The notes under the pieces are model-generated. The model saw nothing but the letters and a program-made list of their open reading frames with translations, did no database searches and was not told the DNA's origin. From the NCBI GenBank assembly GCA_947497315.1, contig CANMFX010000002.1, positions 186,001 to 250,000 on the forward strand: a stretch of 64,000 nucleotides of DNA, written 5' to 3'. The first letter of the stretch is position 1. Every line of letters starts with the position of its first letter. The translations under genes were made by a program, and so were the position numbers. Origin of the DNA: an uncultured Sphingomonadaceae bacterium. GTDB taxonomy: Bacteria; Pseudomonadota; Alphaproteobacteria; Sphingomonadales; Sphingomonadaceae. Below, piece by piece: positions 48,747 through 56,353 of this stretch.

Positions 48747-49307
48747 TATGCCGATCCCCTTTTTCCTCGTCGCCTATTGGCAGAGGAAGGGAAGCGGCGG
48801 CAAGGATCAATTTGGATGAGGATCATTTTTAATAGGTTTCCCGAATTACCGCCTGGATCGGTTCAGGAGAAGCTGGCTTGCGGCGAAGTTTACAATCTTT
48901 ACACAGTCCTTTTGGGCGTTTTGTGCCGTGTAATTTTATTACAAAGTTTACAAACTGAACAAGGTCCTTTTGGGCCTTTGCCGCAACGCTTCTGGCGTTG
49001 TTCCGAAGGTCAAAGTTCACACAAGTCTCACAGGCCTGGATATTGACGAACACAGCAAGACTGAGAGATCGGAGCCGGTGATCCGGGCATATTCAAAGCT
49101 TGGAAGAAGTCATCGCGTGCGGCTGCCCGGCAATATCACAGCCAGGCTCTTGTAGGAAAGGCCGGATCGGTCCGTCGGATCCATTTGTGTTCGTCATCGC
49201 AACATCAATTCCACTCGTCCGAAAAATTGGGAATGTTCAGGAACCAGATCAGCATTGGCAGGTTTAACCGGCCCATATGGGGGCAGATAATGTCAGGAGT
49301 TTTGGTG
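48747..49307. other. 561-bp intergenic region with repeats and hairpins
   Basis: No convincing gene is seen on either strand. It holds the gntP promoter side (a GAGGAAAAAGGGGA stretch before gntP), two direct repeats 58 bp apart (48886-48917 and 48944-48975) with a weaker third partial copy near 49013, and a 6-bp hairpin CAACGC-ttctg-GCGTTG (48984-49000). AGGAG at 49295 belongs to the lipoprotein gene. Confidence 0.6.
48886..48975. repeat. Imperfect direct repeat, 58-bp period
   Basis: Two 32-bp units (48886-48917 and 48944-48975) each start AAGTTTACAA and end GTCCTTTTGGGC, agreeing at 27 of 32 positions. A third, weaker AAGTTCACAC occurs at about 49013. In RNA the second unit can fold AAGGUCC-UUUU-GGGCCUU. 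Unknown function; could be regulator sites for gntP or the structured part of a small RNA. Confidence 0.65.
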
Positions 49308-49604
49308 ATGCGACTATTTGCGAAAAAACTATCAATCCTATCGGTCACAGCGGTATCCGCCCTGTCCCTGTCGGCCTGTGCCGGCAACTATGCTGGTGAA
49401 GGTGCCGCGGCGGGTGCCGCAACCGGTGCCATTATCGGCGCGGTAACCGGCGATACCGATGATGCCCTGAAAGGCGCAGCCATTGGCGCCGCGGCCGGAG
49501 CCGCCGCTGGTTATTTCATCGACAAGAATGATCGCTGTGATGGCTATAATGACGATGGCGAACTGGATGATGATTGCCGCGGAGAGCCGGGTTATCCTGA
49601 ATAG
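49308..49604 (+). CDS. Glycine-zipper lipoprotein
   Basis: 98 residues. The signal ends in lipobox LSAC (cysteine about 22). Residues about 28-67 form a glycine zipper: GEGAAAGAATGAIIGAVTGDTDDALKGAAIGAAAGAAAGYFIDK, a pattern in small outer-membrane and peptidoglycan-associated lipoproteins. The C-terminus is acidic. AGGAG at 49295 fits ATG 49308, so longer in-frame readings are not used. Likely envelope structural or stress protein; no specific function known. Confidence 0.8.
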   Translation: MRLFAKKLSILSVTAVSALSLSACAGNYAGEGAAAGAATGAIIGAVTGDTDDALKGAAIGAAAGAAAGYFIDKNDRCDGYNDDGELDDDCRGEPGYPE

Positions 49605-49637
49605 AAGATAACTGCGGGCAAGTTACAAGGCGATCTG

Positions 49638-49666
49638 ATGTCCGCTTCGGGCGCAGAAGCGGGCAT
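49638..49666. repeat. Hairpin repeat copy C
   Basis: ATGTCCGCTTC, loop GGGCGCA, GAAGCGGGCAT: 11 bp with one G:U. It lies between the convergent lipoprotein and csoR genes, 4 bp before the csoR stop. Same loop sequence as copy A, which argues for a common origin and not for two independent terminators. Confidence 0.7.
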
Positions 49667-49670
49667 TGCG

Positions 49671-49946
49671 TTATTGTTTTACCTTTCCAAAAAGCTCTAC
49701 AAGCTCATCAAACTTTTCTTTCTGCTCGGTTTCGTCGCCAGATGAGATGGCTTCCGCAACACAGCAGGCCGCATGATCTTTAAGGATCTGATCCTCGACT
49801 TTTGATAAGGCAGATTTTACCGCCTGCATCTGGGTCAGGATATCCATGCAATAGCGATCATCTTCAACCATGCTGGCAATACCGCGCACCTGTCCTTCGA
49901 TGCGTTTCAGGCGGTTAAGCTTATCCTTGTGGGTTGCCGATGGCAT
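49671..49946 (-). CDS. csoR: CsoR-type copper-sensing repressor
   Basis: 91 residues, all-helical CsoR/RcnR fold (DUF156). The metal ligands line up as C33-H58-C62, the C-H-C set of copper-binding CsoR rather than the RcnR nickel/cobalt set; an extra C61 is adjacent. NRLKRIEGQVRGIASMVEDDRYC is the family signature. Divergent from copA with a CsoR-type operator between, so it likely represses copAB (and itself) until Cu(I) binds. Confidence 0.92.
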   Translation of the reverse strand: MPSATHKDKLNRLKRIEGQVRGIASMVEDDRYCMDILTQMQAVKSALSKVEDQILKDHAACCVAEAISSGDETEQKEKFDELVELFGKVKQ

Positions 49947-49962
49947 AGTTCACCTTTCTATT

Positions 49963-49983
49963 GATATACCCTATGGGGGTATC
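49963..49983. promoter_or_regulatory. CsoR operator
   Basis: GATATACCC-tatg-GGGGTATC, an inverted repeat with the ATACCC/GGGTAT half-sites known for CsoR operators. It sits midway in the 69-bp gap between the divergent csoR and copA start codons, so one site can control both genes. Confidence 0.85.
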
Positions 49984-50015
49984 TATACTCCTTTGTCACA
50001 GGAGTATCAATATCG

Positions 50016-51884
50016 ATGACCAAAGCGTTCAACAACAGCCTTCCTGATCCAAGCCGCCGGACCATTGTTCAAAGTCTGGCAGGCGTAGCAGCGCTTGCAT
50101 CCTTGCCAATGCCTGCATGGGCATCTGGAAAAATGGGTGGCAAGCTCCGCAACGGAATGGATGAGGTTTCGGGGCCCAATGTACATTTGCATATTGCCGA
50201 TGGCATGTTCAACACGGGCAATCGATCGGGTCATGCTATTGGGCTTAATGGCACTATCCCGGGACCGCTTATTCGCTTGCGCGAAGGCACACGCGCTAGT
50301 CTCATGGTTCATAATATGCTGCGTGAAGATAGCAGCGTGCATTGGCACGGGTTACTGCTTCCCTTTCAATTTGACGGTGTTCCGGGCTTAAGCTTTCCCG
50401 GCATAAAACCGGGCGGCAACTTCACGGCTAAATTCGATGTGCGGCAATCCGGTACATATTGGTATCACAGCCACTCAGGTTTGCAGGAACAGATGGGACA
50501 TTATGGCCCGATCATCATAGACCCTGAAGGCAAAGACCCTGTTGAATATGACCGAGAGCATGTGATTCTGCTTTCGGAATTTACCGCCATGCATCCGCAC
50601 CAGATCATGAAAAAACTGAAAGTTGCCGAAGGCTATTTCAGCCAGCAAAAGACTGCGACTTTTGATGATTATGATATGAGCGCAGAAGAACGGTTGATGT
50701 GGGGTCGCATGCGGATGATGCCCACTGATATCGCCGATGTGTCAGCACCCACTTATACCTATATGATCAACGGTCATGGTCCGGCTGATAATCTGGAACT
50801 GCCCTTTGAACCGGGTGAGCGGGTACGGCTGCGTATCATCAACGGCAGTGCGATGACATTCTTCAACATCCGCATTCCGGGTCTAGCGATGAGCATTGTT
50901 CAGGCCGATGGGCAGAATGTGCAGCCTACCGAAGTGGACGAATTGCAAATCGGCGTTGCCGAAACCTATGATGTGATTGTCACACCCCGGGCGGGAAGCT
51001 TCGCATTGGCGGCGGAAAGCATGGATCGGTCAGGCATGGCGCAAGCCACTTTGACCTCACAAGCCGGTCAGGGTGTCAATTTCCCGGAATTGCGTGACCC
51101 GCCGCGGCTCTCAATGATTGATATGGGACATGGCGGCATGGTCGAGGGCGGACATGACGGGCATGGCGGTGGCAACCATTCGGGACATGGCAGCATGGAC
51201 AGGGGGCAAATGGATCACAGCCAGATGGATCATTCTAAGATGGATCATTCTAAGATGAACCATGGTGCTGCTGAAACACTAACACCCGCAATGGATCATT
51301 CAGGCCATGATATGAGCGGCATGAAAATGCGCGACACGTCATTGTTGCCCAGCAGTGTCCAAGTCGGACCCGGCATAGATATGGTGGCCATGAACCCGCA
51401 AGATCGTATGGGCTATCCCGGCTTGGGACTGGATGATGTCCCCCACAGGGTGTTGAACTATAAAATGCTGCGCGCGCTTGAACCTGAACATAATCACCGT
51501 GATCCGGACCGTGAGATGGAGCTACATCTGACGGGCAATATGGAGCGGTATATGTGGTCTTTTGACGGTAAAAAATATAGCGCTGTCAGTGATAGCCCGC
51601 TGCGCTTTGCCTATGACGAAAAGGTCAGGGTCAAGCTGGTCAACGACACGATGATGGCCCACCCTATCCATTTACACGGCATCTTTTTTGAATTGGTCAA
51701 TGGCGCTGGCCATGCCCAGCCCAAAAAGCACACGGTCATTGTGCAACCGGGCAGCAGCGCAACTTTTGATGCCACCTTTAACGAACCGGGTGACTGGGCG
51801 TTCCACTGTCATCTGCTTTATCACATGCATGCCGGCATGATGCAGACCGTTAGCGTCGCTTTTCCCGAAAAGGTAGGTCCATGA
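50016..51884 (+). CDS. copA: Periplasmic multicopper oxidase CopA
   Basis: 622 residues. Twin-arginine signal DPSRRTIVQSLAG (about 11-23). Copper ligands of the type 2/3 cluster appear as VHWHG, YWYHSHS, HPIHLHG, and the type 1 site with HCHLLYHMHAGM at the C-terminus. A Met/His-rich segment (about 370-450, with MDHSQ/MDHSK repeats) is the usual CopA copper-binding insert. Oxidises or sequesters periplasmic Cu(I). AGGAG precedes ATG 50016. The stop overlaps the copB start (ATGA). Confidence 0.95.
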   Translation: MTKAFNNSLPDPSRRTIVQSLAGVAALASLPMPAWASGKMGGKLRNGMDEVSGPNVHLHIADGMFNTGNRSGHAIGLNGTIPGPLIRLREGTRASLMVHNMLREDSSVHWHGLLLPFQFDGVPGLSFPGIKPGGNFTAKFDVRQSGTYWYHSHSGLQEQMGHYGPIIIDPEGKDPVEYDREHVILLSEFTAMHPHQIMKKLKVAEGYFSQQKTATFDDYDMSAEERLMWGRMRMMPTDIADVSAPTYTYMINGHGPADNLELPFEPGERVRLRIINGSAMTFFNIRIPGLAMSIVQADGQNVQPTEVDELQIGVAETYDVIVTPRAGSFALAAESMDRSGMAQATLTSQAGQGVNFPELRDPPRLSMIDMGHGGMVEGGHDGHGGGNHSGHGSMDRGQMDHSQMDHSKMDHSKMNHGAAETLTPAMDHSGHDMSGMKMRDTSLLPSSVQVGPGIDMVAMNPQDRMGYPGLGLDDVPHRVLNYKMLRALEPEHNHRDPDREMELHLTGNMERYMWSFDGKKYSAVSDSPLRFAYDEKVRVKLVNDTMMAHPIHLHGIFFELVNGAGHAQPKKHTVIVQPGSSATFDATFNEPGDWAFHCHLLYHMHAGMMQTVSVAFPEKVGP

Positions 51885-52816
51885 AAAAGCGGCTTCTTAT
51901 AGTGTCGGCACTAGCCATGATCTGCTCACCTGTTTTGGCGCAAGCGGATCACAGCCAGATGGACCATAGTAAAGTCGATCACGGTAAAATGGATCATGGT
52001 AAAATGGATCATGGCAAGGAAGACGCTGGCGGAACCGATCATGGCGACCATTCAGGCCATGATATGGGACCAAAACCCATGCCACAAACGCCGCCGACGC
52101 AATCTGGTCCACCCAATGCTGCCGACGCAATTTGGGGAGCAGATGTCATGCGGGCATCGCGCGAGGCGCTCTATAACGAACACGGCAATATGTCGCTCTT
52201 CTGGTTTCAGGGAGATCGCCTTGAATATCGGGCACGAGAAGGAGAGGATGGTTACCTCTGGGATGTCCAAGGCTATTACGGCAATGACACCGATAAATTC
52301 TGGTTCAAGAGCGAAGGCGAAGGTAGTTTTGGCGAGGCCATAGAACAGGCCGAAGTACAAGCACTTTGGAGTCATGCGATTGGCCCTTTTTTTGATCTCC
52401 AGGCCGGTATCCGACAAGATTTTCACGGGCCTGAACGCACACATCTGGTGGTTGGTGCCCAAGGCGTTGCGCCTTATTTTCTCGAAATCGATATCGCGTC
52501 TTTTCTCTCTAACAAGGGCGATCTGACAGTCCGCATAGAGGGCGAATATGACCACCGCGTAACGCAAAAACTTATCTTGCAGCCTCGCGCTGAAATCAAT
52601 TTATCGGCTCAGGATATTCCCGAGCTGGAAACTGGTTCAGGTATCGACAGCATCGAGGCAGGTCTGCGCCTGCGCTATGAAATCACTCCGGAATTTGGTC
52701 CCTATATCGGCATCGAGCAGGAATGGAAGCTTGGCGGCAGTCGCGATTTTGCCATCGCCGATGGAGAAGACCCGAGCGTCACCAATTATGTGGTAGGCCT
52801 GCGGTTTTGGTTTTAG
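51881..52816 (+). CDS. copB: Outer-membrane copper resistance protein CopB
   Basis: 311 residues. Signal peptide ending near VLAQA, then a Met/His-rich repeat region (DHSQMDHSKVDHGKMDHGK... to about 60) that binds copper, and a beta-rich C-terminal domain starting ADAIWGADVMRASREALYNEHG and ending in aromatic YVVGLRFWF, the closing strand of an outer-membrane barrel. Coupled to copA by ATGA, with AAGGTAGG ahead of the ATG inside copA. Confidence 0.93.
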   Translation: MKKRLLIVSALAMICSPVLAQADHSQMDHSKVDHGKMDHGKMDHGKEDAGGTDHGDHSGHDMGPKPMPQTPPTQSGPPNAADAIWGADVMRASREALYNEHGNMSLFWFQGDRLEYRAREGEDGYLWDVQGYYGNDTDKFWFKSEGEGSFGEAIEQAEVQALWSHAIGPFFDLQAGIRQDFHGPERTHLVVGAQGVAPYFLEIDIASFLSNKGDLTVRIEGEYDHRVTQKLILQPRAEINLSAQDIPELETGSGIDSIEAGLRLRYEITPEFGPYIGIEQEWKLGGSRDFAIADGEDPSVTNYVVGLRFWF

Positions 52817-52857
52817 CGTCCACTTTCGGGATATTGCCGACACTATGTCAGTAGATG
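52816..52857. repeat. Decayed hairpin repeat copy D
   Basis: GCGTCCACTTTCGGGATATTGCCGACA... directly at the copB stop. It aligns with copy B at 3213-3252 over about 40 bp, sharing CTTTCGGGATAT and TGTCAGT.GATG, but the stem has lost several pairs. Its boundary with copB at 52816 is approximate. Confidence 0.5.
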
Positions 52858-52964
52858 ATTAAGAGCATCATAGCTTTGCATCAATTGCCGGCACCTATGT
52901 TCCCACACCTATTTCTTGCAGAGTTTCGCTAGCGCCTCCCGCTTTGCTCGGCTAACGGGCTTTT

Positions 52965-54353
52965 ATGGTTAGTGCAGCGCAGTCTTTTTCAGCACCAAAT
53001 CCGTGGCGTCATGAGGCGAGCACGACGCTGAAACTCGCCTGGCCCCTTATCCTGTCCAATCTGACCATGGCACTCATTGGCGCCACAGATGTCTTGATGA
53101 TCGGCTGGCTCGGTGCGCGTGAACTGGCGGCGGCGACGCTCGGTTTTAACCTCGCCATGAGCTGCGCGATTTTCTGCATGGGTCTGGTGACCGCGTCCGC
53201 GCCGATGATGGCCAGCGAAATTGGCCGCATGAGCCATAGTGTGCGCGATGTGCGCCGGACATTCCGGCAGGCGATCTGGACCGCCATCACGGTTATCATA
53301 CCCTTCTGGATGCTGTTGTGGAACACCGAGAGCATATTGGTATATTTCGGTCAGCAACCCGATCTGGCGCACAATGCCGGTTTATATATTTCAGCCTATA
53401 TGTGGTCGATACTACCGTTTCTGGGCTTCATCATCCTGAGGAACTTCGTTTCGGCGCTGGAGCAACCGGTCTGGGCACTGATCATCAGCGTGATCGCGGT
53501 TCTCGCCAACGCCCTGTTCAATTACGCCCTGATCTTCGGAAAATTCGGAGTGCCCGCTTTTGGTGTGATCGGGGCCGGTATTGGCAGTGTGATGACAAAC
53601 CTTTTGATGTTCGGCGGCATGGCACTGGTGGTTATTCTCCACAAACGCTTTCGTCGCTACCATCTATTCGGGCGATTCTGGGCCGCGGATTGGCAGCGCT
53701 ATCGCGCGCTGTGGAAATTGGGCTTGCCGATCGGTGTAACCATGGGATTGGAAGGGTCGGTATTTGGCTTGGCCGCCTTGCTGATGGGATTGATAAACGC
53801 GGAGTCCGTCGCGGCCCACGCCATCGCTCTGCAGCTTGCGTCACTGACCTTCATGGTGCCGATGGGACTGGGGCAGGCGGCCACAGTGCGCGTGGGCATC
53901 CAATATGGCCGCCGCGACCATGCAGGGATTACGCGCGCAGGTTGGGTTAGTTTTGTACTGGGGACATCGTTCATGGCGGCGATGGCTCTTGTCTTTGTGC
54001 TCGCGCCGAATTTCCTGATTTCAATTTTCATCGATGCCAGTGCGCCCGGCAATGAGAAGGTCGCGGCCCTGGCCGTCAGTTTTCTGGCGATTGCGGCGAT
54101 CTTCCAGATTGTCGATGGAGCGCAGGTGGTCGGGGCAGGGATGCTGCGCGGGCTTCATGATACGACTGTACCGATGGTCTTTGCGCTGATGGGCTATTGG
54201 TTCATCGGTATCGGGGTCGGCGCTGGACTTGCCTTCTGGCAGGGCTGGGAAGGCATTGGCGTCTGGACGGGACTTGCCAGTGGTCTGGGCATTGTGGCGG
54301 TGTTAATGCTGGCCCGCTGGATGATGCGAAAGCGGCTCGGGTTGCTGCCATAA
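52965..54353 (+). CDS. MATE family efflux transporter
   Basis: 462 residues with 12 transmembrane helices. LAWPLILSNLTMALIGATDVLMIGWLGARELAAATLGFN is the N-terminal MATE signature, repeated in the second half (LGLPIGVTMGLEGSVFGLAALLMGLINAESVAAHAIALQLASLTFMVPMGLGQAATVRVG). Cation-coupled export of drugs or metabolites; the specificity is unknown. It has no strong Shine-Dalgarno before ATG 52965, and 148 bp separate it from copB. Confidence 0.93.
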   Translation: MVSAAQSFSAPNPWRHEASTTLKLAWPLILSNLTMALIGATDVLMIGWLGARELAAATLGFNLAMSCAIFCMGLVTASAPMMASEIGRMSHSVRDVRRTFRQAIWTAITVIIPFWMLLWNTESILVYFGQQPDLAHNAGLYISAYMWSILPFLGFIILRNFVSALEQPVWALIISVIAVLANALFNYALIFGKFGVPAFGVIGAGIGSVMTNLLMFGGMALVVILHKRFRRYHLFGRFWAADWQRYRALWKLGLPIGVTMGLEGSVFGLAALLMGLINAESVAAHAIALQLASLTFMVPMGLGQAATVRVGIQYGRRDHAGITRAGWVSFVLGTSFMAAMALVFVLAPNFLISIFIDASAPGNEKVAALAVSFLAIAAIFQIVDGAQVVGAGMLRGLHDTTVPMVFALMGYWFIGIGVGAGLAFWQGWEGIGVWTGLASGLGIVAVLMLARWMMRKRLGLLP

Positions 54354-54510
54354 ATCTGATGGCCTAACCGGCTCGCATGGGCGGTACGAATTTCCGTTAA
54401 ATATCTTCCATAGTAAAAAACTATGAATGGTGCGCAATCGTTTCGATTGGATCAATCGGCTCATCCTTGGCACATATTGATCAAGCAGTTTAACCTCCAG
54501 GAGGTCGCCC

Positions 54511-54684
54511 ATGAAAAATTACGTCAACGAACTGGTAAAACGCCACCGCCGGCTTAACCGTTTGATCGACAATTGCCGCGCCGCTGGCCGGCAACAGGAA
54601 ATGCAGCAGCTGAAGCGCATTCGCCTGAAGATCAAGGACAAGATCGCCGCTGCAAAGCGCGAACTGGATCCTGTTACAACCTAA
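54511..54684 (+). CDS. Small DUF465/YdcH-like coiled-coil protein
   Basis: 57 residues, MKNYVNELVKRHRRLNRLID... ending KRELDPVTT. The pattern 'HxxLxxxID ... LKxxRLKIKDKI' is that of the YdcH (DUF465) family, a two-helix antiparallel hairpin of unknown function. GGAGG (54500-54504) is 6 nt upstream of the ATG, a strong ribosome site. The 157 bp before it include a plausible promoter. It precedes an inverted repeat and the zf-TFIIB gene. Confidence 0.75.
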   Translation: MKNYVNELVKRHRRLNRLIDNCRAAGRQQEMQQLKRIRLKIKDKIAAAKRELDPVTT

Positions 54685-54692
54685 CAGGCCAG

Positions 54693-54762
54693 ATGGTTGG
54701 GCGGCATGTCCCGTGTTTCACTCCCCGGTCCCCACCGGAAACCTGCGCATGCCGCCCACCAT
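54693..54762 (+). repeat. Long inverted repeat / structured RNA candidate
   Basis: ATGGTTGGGCGGCATG (54693-54708) pairs with CATGCCGCCCACCAT (54748-54762), about 15 bp with one bulge, enclosing a smaller CCGGT/ACCGG stem. It starts 8 bp after the ydcH-like stop. There is no T-run afterwards, so it is not a standard terminator; it may be a processing or regulatory structure in the leader of the zf-TFIIB gene. Confidence 0.55.
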
Positions 54763-54819
54763 GAATTTCCCGACTTCCGCCAAGTTTCCATCGCTCCCAA
54801 ACCCAATGCAGGAAATGTT

Positions 54820-55128
54820 ATGAACTCTCACTCGCCCGATGGGTCTCCCGCCCGGCAAACAGGGCCAGCCATGCCCTGTCCGGTTTGTCATGTCAGTCTA
54901 ACGATCAGTGAAAGGCAAGGGGTGGAAATAGATTTCTGCCCTCAATGCCGCGGCGTGTGGCTCGACCGCGGCGAAATCGACAAGATTATCGAAAGGTCTC
55001 GGCCTGCTGAGATACCGCGACATCAGCAGACGTACCGGCCCGATCGCACGATTTACAGCGACAGCTATGACCACCGGAAATATAAGAAGAAGCGCCGGAA
55101 GTCTTTTCTGGAAGACTTGTTTGACTAG
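54820..55128 (+). CDS. zf-TFIIB (zinc-ribbon) domain protein
   Basis: 102 residues. A zinc ribbon with paired C-x2-C sets, MPCPVCHVSLTISERQGVEIDFCPQCRGVWLDRGEIDKIIE, matches the zf-TFIIB family (about residues 18-58). A basic tail (KYKKKRRKS) is followed by an acidic end. Function unknown; probably nucleic-acid or protein binding. ATG 54820 is preceded by AGGA; the in-frame upstream ATG at 54706 lies inside the inverted repeat and is unlikely. Confidence 0.75.
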   Translation: MNSHSPDGSPARQTGPAMPCPVCHVSLTISERQGVEIDFCPQCRGVWLDRGEIDKIIERSRPAEIPRHQQTYRPDRTIYSDSYDHRKYKKKRRKSFLEDLFD

Positions 55129-55146
55129 AGAGATTGTCAGGAAGTT

Positions 55147-55173
55147 TGTGTTCCGCATCAAGTGCGGAACACA
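55147..55173. terminator. Bidirectional hairpin between convergent genes
   Basis: TGTGTTCCGCA, loop TCAAG, TGCGGAACACA: perfect 11-bp stem. It lies between the zf-TFIIB stop (55128) and the convergent stop at 55194. The T-run is weak on both sides. Confidence 0.55.
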
Positions 55174-55193
55174 CGAATAGTCATTGGTCATAA

Positions 55194-55658
55194 TCAAAAC
55201 GGAACCAATCCAATAAACTGCTCCGGTTGAAACCCGTTTTTTAGCCGCGCGCCTTGTTTGAGAAGAAAGTCATGCCGGACGATTTCGGCCTGCTGCTCAA
55301 TACCGTAATCTGCAAATGGTTTTCCGGGAATCAGCCTGTAATCATAGCGGCAGAACGGGTGCCGCGCGATTGGCAGAAATACCCCCTGCTGATGTTGCCA
55401 CACATGTACCATTTCATGGATGAAAAGCCCCTGAAGGTTGAGGTCGGTTTGGGCATAGTCATCACGAAACAAGCCGCCTTTGGGATGGAACCAAAGATTC
55501 CCATCCGGTGCCATTGTCACGCGTCTTGGGTGAAAGGGCCACCATTTGCGATTGAATATTTGAACGGTGCGATAGTCGATCGCCTCACCGAAAACCGATC
55601 GGCACAAATTGATCTCCGCTTCGGTAAGCAGGCGTGCTGATCTGGCCGCGGATGTCAT
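55194..55658 (-). CDS. 'vgr-related' zincin-like protein with HExxH
   Basis: 154 residues. LFIHEMVHVWQHQQGV carries the HExxH zinc-protease motif (about residues 80-84), with a downstream E/H in GIEQQAEIVRHDFLL as a possible third ligand. I recall annotation as 'vgr related protein' in sphingomonads, from memory. The N-terminal LTEAEINLCRSVFGEAIDYRTVQIF resembles peptidase-adjacent domains of T6SS-associated proteins. No secretion signal seen. Same strand as the PCuAC gene, 12 bp upstream. Confidence 0.65.
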   Translation of the reverse strand: MTSAARSARLLTEAEINLCRSVFGEAIDYRTVQIFNRKWWPFHPRRVTMAPDGNLWFHPKGGLFRDDYAQTDLNLQGLFIHEMVHVWQHQQGVFLPIARHPFCRYDYRLIPGKPFADYGIEQQAEIVRHDFLLKQGARLKNGFQPEQFIGLVPF

Positions 55659-55670
55659 TTACACTATCAC

Positions 55671-56141
55671 TTATTCTGTACTGTCTGCTTTTTCGTCATC
55701 GGCGGCAGCGGCGCCTGCTTTCTTGATAATGGCATCGACCTGGATACGGTCATCGTTGGAGAATATGAAGATCATTCTGAGCGAACCCTGCGCGACAGAA
55801 CCGCCGCCGACGCCCCATATCATGAGGTGCTTTCCGCCGGGTTCAAACTTGACGGTTTCTCCTGCAGGGACCGGCACTTTATCCAGGGACTTCATCATCG
55901 CCATGCCGTTTTCTTCAACAGTTTCATGCATTTCCATGCGCATCACGTCATCCGCAGTCACGCTGACCAGCGAAACGTCATCCGGTCCGCCTTCAATCGT
56001 GGCATAGCCAGCCGAAGGATTGCCCTCCACCGGCGAGAGGTTGACCACAACATCCTTCACAAGCAGGACATCGCCCTGTCCACAGGACGTTAAAAAAACC
56101 GCAGCAAGGCCAGCAAAAAATATCGAAAGATGTTTTGTCAT
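55671..56141 (-). CDS. PCuAC-type periplasmic copper chaperone (lipoprotein)
   Basis: 156 residues. Lipobox LTSC (cysteine 20). The copper motif is exact: H72-x10-M83-x21-H105-x-M107, the PCuAC H-x10-M-x21-H-x-M consensus. It carries Cu(I) for cytochrome oxidase assembly or resistance. Start ATG 56141 with GGAG about 13 nt upstream; a longer in-frame reading to 56231 would lie in the dnaK promoter region. Sits within 4 kb of csoR-copAB but on the opposite strand. Confidence 0.88.
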   Translation of the reverse strand: MTKHLSIFFAGLAAVFLTSCGQGDVLLVKDVVVNLSPVEGNPSAGYATIEGGPDDVSLVSVTADDVMRMEMHETVEENGMAMMKSLDKVPVPAGETVKFEPGGKHLMIWGVGGGSVAQGSLRMIFIFSNDDRIQVDAIIKKAGAAAADDEKADSTE

Positions 56142-56168
56142 GATTGGCTGAAAACTCCAGAATTTGGG

Positions 56169-56195
56169 CTCGAAAACAATGTTTATACCTATGTA
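56169..56195 (+). promoter_or_regulatory. Candidate RpoH promoter upstream of dnaK
   Basis: CTCGAAA (56169-56175), 12-nt spacer, CCTATGTA (56188-56195) resembles the heat-shock sigma consensus CTTGAAA / CCCCATnT. It would give a leader of about 150 nt. A GGCATC-CC-GATGCC hairpin follows within the leader. Weaker than expected for a major heat-shock gene. Confidence 0.35.
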
Positions 56196-56353
56196 TGGTC
56201 TCGGCATCCCGATGCCAAGACTTGTGCGCAAGAAAATGCCTCCTATATCCCAATTCGAAGCCGTAACGGTGCCAAACGAAAAGGGCCGGGCGGTTATTTT
56301 GCCCCACTACGGGAAATGAACAGAAAATATTTTGAAATTGAATTGAGGGAAAA

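Noticed and set aside
48777-49046. 89-codon frame in the intergenic region before the glycine-zipper gene
   Set aside because: No ribosome site, runs across the direct repeats, no recognisable product.
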